From Chrysomallon squamiferum (lineage: Eukaryota; Mollusca; Gastropoda; Neomphalida; Peltospiridae): a stretch of 64,000 nt of DNA. Where the stretch lies: the NCBI GenBank assembly GCA_012295275.1, contig CM022677.1:2607698-2671697 (forward strand), read 5' to 3'. Below the pieces are notes generated by a model that saw only the letters and a program-made list of their open reading frames with translations, was not told where the DNA came from and did no database searches. The translations under genes and the position numbers were made by a program. This document shows, piece after piece, positions 55,951 through 64,000 of this stretch (position 1 is its first letter; every line of letters begins with the position of its first letter).

Positions 55951-56275
55951 GTGTCCTTTGACCTCTTACCTGAAGAAATCATAGCAGTAGCAGTTAGAAA
56001 GAATGCAAGAAGCATTGGTTGCCCTTCCGATATTCTGAAAGGTAAATATAGTCGACACCAGTTTGATTTATGTCCTGAAAGACTCCTGAGTGAATCTGAC
56101 ATGAACAGTGTGTCACTTCATCAAGTCAACAAAAAGCAGTCTCAACACGGTGGTCAGGGTTTTGTCAAGTGCAGTTGTAATGGACCTAAGAGCTGTCAGA
56201 GTAAGAGATGTGCTTGTTAAAAAAATAATGTTTTCTGTAATAACAGAAGTGACAACAGTGTAAATTGTTTAAATA
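55951..56275 (+). pseudogene. C-terminal tail of a KRBA2/SCAND3-like integrase transposon protein
   Basis: Plus strand reads YSRHQFDLCPERLLSESDMN, VSLHQVNKKQSQHGGQGFVK, then CSCNGPKSCQSKRCAC, a TAA, and KNNVFCNNRSDNSVNCLN. The arrangement (R-x-QF-x-LC ... GGQGxxxCxC...C..(K/R)CxC.K....CN..C) is the Cys-rich end of the integrase proteins annotated as KRAB-A-domain-containing protein 2 or SCAN-domain-containing protein 3. The in-frame TAA replaces one residue of the Cys cluster, and one Cys (CNNRS for CNSRC) is lost. No integrase core upstream on this strand. Confidence 0.6.
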
Positions 56276-56392
56276 AATCAAGTATGTATTATGTGTCACC
56301 AATGAATCATACTGGTAAATTGTTGTTACATGTAGCTGATTATTCAATACAGATGAAACATAGTTTAGTTATTAGAAAACACCCAAGAAATA

Positions 56393-56482
56393 CCCTTTAG
56401 TCATCTGGCCAAATGACTGAAGGTAATTTTCAGTGATTTGGCCAAATGACTGGAAATTTTATTCATTTTGGCCAAATGACTA
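56393..56482 (+). repeat. TTTGGCCAAATGACT repeats with terminal hairpin
   Basis: Three copies of (T)TGGCCAAATGACT spaced 32 bp (about 56406, 56438, 56470). The first lies in a hairpin CCTTTAGTCAT/ATGACTGAAGG (56394-56422). TTTGGCCAAA is itself palindromic. Position 150-200 bp upstream of the piggyBac coding remnant suggests subterminal transposase-binding repeats. Confidence 0.6.
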
Positions 56483-56639
56483 GCGGTCAGAGGCAACTGA
56501 CAAAATGACTGGTTTGACACATTGACTGAAACATGTATAGCTGCTCGTATTCTCATAGGAAATTTTTGGCAAACAATTGTAGTTTTTGGAGGGTTTTTTG
56601 CCATAAACATGAGCAGTAAGAAAGTTACAACCAAGCAGA

Positions 56640-57600
56640 CATTATGAATGATGTCAGATCTGACGATGAGAATGAAGGATTGGAATATGGAAATAAACGT
56701 GTTGGAATGTGAATAATAGTGATTTTGAAAGCAAAGAGAGTGACGATGATGTTGTCAGTGATACAAATAATAAAAACATGAATGCACGTGAAGGTGAAAA
56801 TGATTCTGCTGACAATCACAGCCCAGGTGATGATGTTTTACAACCTGTTGGTAGAGGATGCGGCATGGTTTTGATGTGGTTGAGGTGCGCAACGGAATTC
56901 TCAGCCTCCCTTAGATCAGTGTCAGTGGATGAATGACACAAATGATGTTTTGTGGAAGCTCTTTGCTTTTGAAACTAATGGCAGGCAGAACATGTCAGAG
57001 AAGGAAAACCTCACATTATTATACAAAATCCTTTAGTTCTCAGGCCTTGTCACTAACAGAGATAAAAACATTTTTTTGCTGTCAAGTAGTGATGGAAATA
57101 CTTATTCACAAGGACCGCTTTGGACAATTTTGGCGAGATAAGGAAAATGTCTTGACCATCACAACTGCATTTCCACAGATTTTTAGCAATATGGTCTATG
57201 CTACATAGTGTAAATGAATTAGACCCAGAGCTAGACAAATCTGATAAGAATTACAAAATCACGTTGTCACTTGTCAGGTTGTATTATACACCGAGAAGCA
57301 ATCGGTCACTTGACAAAGGAATGATTCTGATACAAAAAAAAAAACTTCCTATCTATAAAACAGTACATCAAAGATAAACCGATAAAGTGGGATATCAAAA
57401 CCTTCCTAGTCTGTGACAGTGAGAATGGCTACATTTCAAATGCAGAAGTATATACAGCACGCTGGAAGGATGCTGAAACTATTGAAAATCTTAGGGGACT
57501 GGAAACCTTGTTGTTTGAATGTTGGAACTGTTCTGTGACCAGCATTACTGTGTATGTACAGATACATTCTACACTATTGTATATTTGTGAGAGTTTTTGC
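56640..57600 (+). pseudogene. piggyBac-type transposase remnant
   Basis: Plus-strand pieces: an acidic N-terminus (SDVRSDDENEGLEYGNKRVG; then in another frame NNSDFESKESDDDVVSD), WMNDTNDVLWKLFAF, LARFYYTP-like LVRLYYTPRSNRSLDKGMI, then IKDKPIKWDIKTFLVCDSEN with GYISNAEVYTARWKDAET. TPGR.L.IDE.M..F.GR and KPxKWGIKxFxLCDSxxGY are the central motifs of DDE_Tnp_1_7 (piggyBac). The catalytic Asp regions are mutated (IDE is now LDK) and at least four frameshifts occur. No TTAA-flanked ends could be fixed. Confidence 0.7.
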
Positions 57601-57619
57601 TGGAAAAGAGAGGAATCTG

Positions 57620-59720
57620 CAAATGGCCACGTCGTCTTAGTATGAAGCCAGGAAGTCAGAAAAGCCAGAAGAAGATATAAACAATATGGTGGAAGTAAAC
57701 TGAAAGCTGACTTGAAATACAAAGAAAATCAGTATAAAACACTAAACAGAGCTGTTAGGGAATATCTATTAAACAAAAACTGAAAATTATAATAAAAATC
57801 AAATCTCAAAGAGTACTTGTCAGTTCTGAACAACAGTAAGCAGAGATGGTCAATTGATTCTTTATTTCATTTTTTCAAAACTCTTAATAGCAATGTTGAT
57901 GAAACATGTAGCACAATAGAAGAATTACACTCTCATGGACAAGAAACTACTAATGATGTTTTGAACAAGTCTCATTCAGCCGAGGAAACATCTGGAGCAG
58001 TGAACAGACTGCATTGTCATTGACCAGCTGGAGAATACTTTATTATTAATGAATATATCAAGTATACTGCTAATGTTATGTTACATTTATATGTTCTGTT
58101 GTTTAATGTTATTATTGACTCAGCAATTATACCATCCGATTGGTTAGTGGGACTCCTCAAACCAATATAAAAAATAAAGGAGCTCGAAATGACCCTGGAC
58201 ATTATACATTATTACATTATTAAGCTGTTCAGGTAAATTTTTTACATCTCTTCTTAATTCTAGATGAAATAAGTATGCAGATGAAACAAACCTGTCTTTA
58301 GAAAAACAAGCTGGATTTTGCAAAAACGACAGACCTTATATTTTCTTTATACTCGCTAATTATTTTAATGAACAAATGTAAAAAGAAATGGTATTGTGTT
58401 TTTATAGATTTTGAGAAAGCATTTGACAGAGTCTTGAGAATTGGATTACGGAATTAAATTTGGATAAATGGAAAATGTTTTAATGTCTTAGTAAATATGT
58501 ATAAAATACTAAGGTTAAAATCATACGAACGGTTTGTTATCTGATAGTTTTGATTGTGAAATAGGTACCAGGCAAAAAGAAAATCTCTCACCATTTTTAT
58601 TTTCTGTTTTTCTAAATGACTTAGAGGAATTTCTTATAGCTAATAAGGCATATGGACAATTACAACAATGTTTAGTGAAGAATTTAATGTTTAATTAAAG
58701 CTTTTTATTATACTGTATGCTGATGATACAATACTGTTAGCAGAATCACTGGATGTTCTACAACATAATCTTAACTTTTTTGCCAATTACTGCCGACAAT
58801 GGAGACTTTAAGTTAATATAATAGAACTAAAATAATGATTTTCAGTAAAAGGAGAAAAACTAGTGATTATATATTTATATTTGATGAAATTATTGATATA
58901 GTAGATAACAATAAATATTTTAAGAAGTGGCCAATTCAATTACAATGTAAAACTGTATAACAAAGCAATGATATGTATGTATAGCCTAATAGCTAAAAGT
59001 TGTTAGAATAATCTCTCCACTGATTGATTTATCTGACAGAAACGACCAATTTTATTGTATGGGTTTTGTGAAATACAGGGTTTTACAAATATACAACTAA
59101 TATAAGGACTCGATATGAAATTTTGTAAATGTTAATAAATGTACCCCTGATTTTATGATCTATGGTGAACTAGGATGGTATCCTCTGTGTATTTCTATAA
59201 AAGTAAGAATGATAACCTTTTGGGAGAAACTAATTTGAAAAACCCAAAACAAGATTTCCTCACAACTATATTATTTAATGTATGTTATCAGTTCTCCCTC
59301 GAACAATTTTGTAAAATAAATTATTGAGATGATTGTGGTTTAATATATATATGGACATATCACAACTTTGATAATGTTAAATGGTTACGTGATACAATAT
59401 CCAAAATATTACATGATCAATATCAACAATTATGGAAAAATCAAATTGAAACATCTACAATTGGATATTAACTATAAACATTTTTAAAAATGAACTGAAA
59501 TTAGAAAACTATCTTACTTTGCTGACTCAAAAGAATGCAAATGCAAGTATATTTCCTACTGAAATTGGATGATGGTCCACTATTCTAAGAAAACATGTCA
59601 TATCTGTAATCTTAACACAATTGGAGATGAATGTAATGATCCTATGTTATTAACTGTGAGAAAAGGTAAACAAAATAAATATAATTTGTAATAATTTGTT
59701 TAACAATAAAAATATATTTG
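57620..59720 (+). pseudogene. LINE (non-LTR retrotransposon) ORF2 remnant with reverse transcriptase
   Basis: Plus-strand series in shifting frames: RKARRRYKQYGGSKLKADLK (57.66 kb; linker after the endonuclease), SIDSLFHFFKTLNSN (57.85), YIKYTANVMLHLYVLLFNVI (58.06), IPSDWLVGLLKPIYK (58.13), KQAGFCKND (58.30), IDFEKAFDRV (58.41), LSPFLFSVFLNDLEEFL (58.59), LYADDTILLAESLDVLQHNL (58.71; YADD catalytic motif at 58716-58727), RKTSDYIFIF, PDFMIYGELGWYPLCI (59.15), and a Cys/His tail CHICNLNTIGDEC (59.60). This is the order of a mollusc-type LINE ORF2 without its endonuclease. More than ten stops or slips; 5'-truncated, immediately after the piggyBac remnant. Confidence 0.85.
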
Positions 59721-60125
59721 TATTAAAAAAGCTGTGTTTGTTAATAAGAAATATATGTGAGAGAGTATGTCCTTCACATTAAACATCTACACATGTGCAT
59801 TTTAATTGTGTTATTATATAGCTGTAATACATTCTTCTCTGTACTGTAATCTACAGTTTATGAGAATAAAGTCACTGTCACTGTACAACTGAGTCTCATC
59901 TCCTATAAAAACACACATTATATCTGTCCTCACTTTTATTTGTAGAATTCTCTAGTTATTAATTATTACTCCTTCTTATATTTATAAATAAATAAATAAA
60001 TAAATTAAATACATAAATTAAATTAAAAAAGTAAAAAGATACGGAAAATCAAAGTGTGATCTGTTATTTTTATAACTGCTGTGTCATTTCATGAGTTGTC
60101 TTAATAATTATTCTTTATTATATTA
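59720..60125. other. AT-rich spacer
   Basis: No feature beyond short AAAT repeats near 59990. Confidence 0.4.
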
Positions 60126-60129
60126 CATT

Positions 60130-60607
60130 TTCATGTACGCTGTCTAATTACTTGACACCAGACTGTTGACTCACATTATCAATAGTCTCTTGTATCCATT
60201 CTCTGGAAAATGCACTGGATTTTTGTGATGCTGAAGAAGGGGATAGGGACCTGAGTGCATTGATTCACTCTGAATGAGGTACAGGACTGTCAATATGGCA
60301 AGATATCACTCTCATGAACGCTGCCTTCCCGAGTCTCTGTCTCATCATGTTCTGCTGCAGCTACAGCCTCTGGTTTCTTCTCTCTTTTCTTTATCTTCAC
60401 ATCCAGCTTCATTCTCAGAGCAGCAAGCTCAGACATCACCTCCTGCTCAACTTTCTGACTGTTGTCTTTGCCACCATCATGCACAGCCATCACAGTTATC
60501 TGCCAAGTGATTTCGTTAGGCAGCACAGCAGATGAAGTGTTTTTACCAGCATCAGCTTGTTTCAATTCAAGTCTGCAATTTTCAGTATTGCTGACACACA
60601 CACACAC
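60130..60607 (-). pseudogene. Family X, copy 3
   Basis: Minus strand reads TWQITVMAVHDGGKDNSQKV, EQEVMSELAALRMKLDVKIK and KREKKPEAVAAAEHDETETR with EGSVHESD, then TAC TGA...; beyond that the DNA still matches copy 1 ('aggggatagggacct', 'cttgacaccagactgttga') but the frame is lost. Shows that the N-terminal part (as in copy 2) and C-terminal part (as in copy 1) belong to one coding sequence. Followed at once by the M1 array. Confidence 0.55.
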
Positions 60608-63600
60608 ACACTATTATCAGAGTAGCAGTTATCACTATTCCTGACACACACACACACAGATACACACTATTATCAGAGTAGAAATTATCACTACTGCTGA
60701 TACCCACAAACACATGCACACACACAGTTATCAGAGTAGCAGTTATAACTAATGTTGATAGACAAACACACAACTATTATCACAGTAGCAGTTATCCATA
60801 TTACTGATACAATCACACACGCACGCACACTATTCTCAGAGTAGCAGTTATCAATATTCCTGATACACGAAGAAACACACACACATGCACACACAAAAAC
60901 ACACACATTATTATAAGAGAAGCAATTTTCAGTATTGCTGACACATGTACACAGGCACACACAATTATTAGAAATTATCACTATTGATGATACACTCACA
61001 CACGCACACACTCACACTATTTTCAGAGTAGCAATTATCACTATTGCTGATATATACATACACACTGTTATCAGAGTAGAAATTATCACTATTGCTGACA
61101 CACTCACACACAAACATACACACTATTGCTGATACACTCTGAAACACACACACACTCACAGACACACACTATTATCACAGAAGCAATTTTTCAGTATTGC
61201 TGACACACACACATACTATTATCAGTGTCAAAATTATCACAATTGATGATACACTTACACACACGTATTATTATCAGAGTAGCAGTTATCACTATTGCTG
61301 ATACACACACACATACACACTATTATCAGAGTAGAAAGTATAACTATTGCTGATACACACATATTGCTGATACAAACATGTACACACACACACTGTTATC
61401 AGAGTAGCAGTTATCAGTAATACTGATAGACAAACTCACACACACAAACACACTATTATCAGAGTAGCAAGTATCAACATTCCTGACAAACAGACACAGA
61501 TACTATTATAAGAGTAGCAGTTATCACTATTGCTGATACACTCACACACACAATATTATCAGAGTAGCAATTATCAACGTTCCTGACAAACAGAGACACA
61601 GATACTATTATCAGAGTAGCAGTTATCACTATTTCTCATACATTCACACATTCACAAACACACTATTTTCAGAGTAGCAGTTATCACCATTCCTGATACA
61701 CTCACACACGCACACACTCACAGTATTTTCAGACTTGCAATTATCACTATTGCTGATACATACAAACACTCTATTATTATCATCGAAATTATCACTTTTG
61801 CTGATAACTCACAGACACATACTGTTATCTGAGTAGCAGTGATCACTATTGCTGATTTACTCACAAACACTATTATAAAGAAACAATTATCACTACTGCT
61901 GATACACTCACACGCACACTATTATCACAGTAGCAATTTTCTCTATTGCTGACACATTCACTCAAAGATACAGACACACATACTGTTAACAGAGTAGCAG
62001 TTACCACTATTACTGATACACTCAGACTCACACACTGACAGACACACACTATTATCAGAGTAGCAATTTTCACTATTGCTCACAACCACACTATTTTCAA
62101 AGTAGAAATTATCACTATTGATAAAACAAACACACACACACATACTATTATCAAACTAGCAATTATCAGTATTGCTGATATACTCACACAGATATTACTA
62201 TCAGAGTAGCCGTTGTCACTATTGCTGATACACTCAGAAAAACAGACACAGATACTATTATCAGAGTATCTGATACTCTCTCACACATACACTCACAGTC
62301 ACATAATATTGTCAGAGTAGAAATTACAAGTATTGCTCATACACTCAAACACACACATGCACACTATTACCAGTTACCACAATTGTTGACACACACACAC
62401 ACACACACACACTATTATCAGAGTAGCAGTTCTCACTATTGCTGATACACTCACAAACACACACATATACTATTATCAGACTAGCAATTATCAGTATTGC
62501 TGATATACTCACACAGATATTATTATCAGAGTAGCAATTATCACTATTGCTGATACACTCACAAACACACACACTATTATCAGAGTAGCAGTAATCACAA
62601 TTGCTGATAGACACACAGACACACTTTTATCAGAACAGCAGGTATCACGGTTGCTGATACACTGACTGACAGACACACACACATACCCACACTATTATCT
62701 GAGTAGCAGTTATCACTATTGTTGATTTACTCACACACACAAACACACATACTATTATCAGAGTAGCAGTAGACTCAAATGTACACATACAGACTATTAT
62801 CAGAACAGCAATTAGCAGTATTTCTGAGAAACACACACACACACAGATCCTATTATCAGAGTAGAAATTATCACAATTGCTGATATACTCACACACACAT
62901 ACTATTATCAGAGTAGCAGTTATCACTATTGCTCATACACTCACAAACACTATTATCAGAGAAGCAATTATCATTATTGCTGATATACTCACACATTCAC
63001 ACAAATACTATTATCAGAGTAGCAATTATCACTATTGCTGATACACACACACACACTATAATCAGAGTAGAAATTATGACTATTGCTGATACACTCACAC
63101 ACACATATACTGGTAGCAGTTACCACTATACACTGATACACTCAGACACATGCACCCACACATACTATTATCACTATTGCTAATACAAACATATACACTC
63201 ACACACACACACACACACATTGTTATCAGAGTAGCAGTTATTCCTATTGCTGATACTCTCAAACATACACTCACAGACTATTATCAGAGTCATCAATATT
63301 GCTGACAAACACACACACACACACACTATTATCAGAGTAGTAGTTATCACTATTGCTGATATACTCACACACACACATTAGTGTAGCAGTTTTGACTATT
63401 CCTCACAAACACACACACACACACACACACACTCATACTATTATCACAGAAGCAGTTATCACTATTTCTCATACTAATATGTCAAAGACACACACACATA
63501 CTATTATCATTGTAGCAATTATCACTATTGCTGACACACTCACAGACACAAACACACACATACTATTATCAGAGAAGCAATATCACTATTGCTGACACAC

Positions 63601-63905
63601 TCACAGACACAAACACACACATACTATTATCAGAGTAGAAATTATCACTGTTGCTGATACAACACAGAGATTATTATCAAAGTAGCAGTTATCACTAATG
63701 CTCATATCCCACACACATATACATATGCACACACAGATACATACTATTATCAGAATATCATTATTGCTTGTACACTTACACTCACTCACAGACACACACA
63801 CTATTGTCAGAGTAGCAGTTATCAGTATTGCTGACACACACACACACACACACACAGACTATTATCAAGAAATTATCTCTATTGCTGCTACACACACACT
63901 CAGTC
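60590..63905. repeat. M1 minisatellite, main array (>3.3 kb)
   Basis: Roughly 45 units (by eye) of 55-90 bp. Invariant core 'tattatcagagtagcaatta'/'tcactattgctgatac'; variable CA-rich linker ('actcacacacacac'). Positions within the core vary by single substitutions (agcaat/agcagt/agaaat; tattgctgat/tattcctgat), with units of the same variant often neighbours, as in unequal-exchange arrays. All open frames across it are repeats of ISAIVIIATLIIVCVCV type and not genes. Confidence 0.95.
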
Positions 63906-64000
63906 ACTCTCAGGAATATAAACATAAGTAAAGATGAAATTAGAAAATGAATTATAAAAGGCAGAAAGAAAGACTCAGAGACAGAGAACATGAGAACAAA
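63906..64000 (+). repeat. Start of a third copy (C) of the LRR-gene duplication unit
   Basis: 'ctctcaggaatataaa', 'attataaaaggcagaaagaa' and 'agactcagagacagag' match 30975-31055, which in copy B also directly follows an M1 array. The unit runs off the window. Confidence 0.8.

Noticed and set aside
60590-63991. Many overlapping open frames rich in Val/Cys/Ile/Thr/His
   Set aside because: All are translations of the M1/CA repeats; no start context, no non-repeat sequence.

Overview
This is a 64 kb stretch of animal (metazoan) nuclear DNA: AT-rich, gene-poor, full of microsatellites and short tandem repeats, with two runs of exactly 200 N (assembly gaps). The recognisable exons have GT/AG splice signals. 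The mobile elements (hAT, piggyBac, MULE, a LINE, and a GPVYF/PRKCGIF-type ORF family that I know from invertebrate genomes), the TTAGGG-like stretch, and the expanded prolyl 4-hydroxylase and thrombospondin-repeat content fit a lophotrochozoan, most likely a mollusc. The sequence alone does not prove the species.

Layout. 0-3.5 kb, minus strand: two terminal exons of an unidentified gene, one exon of a repeated coding family ('family X'), and three decayed exons of an MCC (mutated in colorectal cancers) homologue. 4.7-7.8 kb: a P4HA-linked duplicated flank, a ~140-bp satellite (S140) and a 42-bp minisatellite. 7.8-17.3 kb (duplication 'A'): a thrombospondin type-1 (TSR) exon, a hAT element with perfect 8-bp target duplication, a local tandem duplication in which one copy carries a TA-flanked terminal-inverted-repeat element, then decayed exons of a leucine-rich-repeat gene. 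18.5-27 kb: S140 satellite and a P4HA catalytic fragment on the plus strand. 28.7-36.1 kb (duplication 'B'): a second copy of the LRR and TSR exons, interrupted by a deleted MULE. 36.1-41 kb: LINE and transposon relics. 42-45 kb: a degenerate TSR gene embedded in S140 repeats. 45.3-50 kb: the inverted partner of the 22-27 kb P4HA segment, including a nearly full-length intronless P4HA copy on the minus strand. 50.5-53.6 kb: a third P4HA scrap, a 43-bp minisatellite and a family X exon. 54.9-59.7 kb: a cluster of dead mobile or viral relics (parvovirus-NS1-like SF3 helicase, integrase tail, piggyBac, LINE). 60.1-64 kb: another family X copy followed by a >3 kb array of a CA-rich minisatellite (M1), ending where a third copy ('C') of the A/B duplication begins.

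How it fits together. The window is best read as a segmentally duplicated, decaying locus. LRR/TSR exons are present in two copies (plus the edge of a third) with different copies broken in different places. P4HA units lie on both strands with permuted flanks, as expected from an ancestral tandem array later inverted. Two element insertions can be dated relative to the duplications because the sister copy preserves the empty site. No gene in the window is visibly complete, and most coding traces carry frameshifts or stops.
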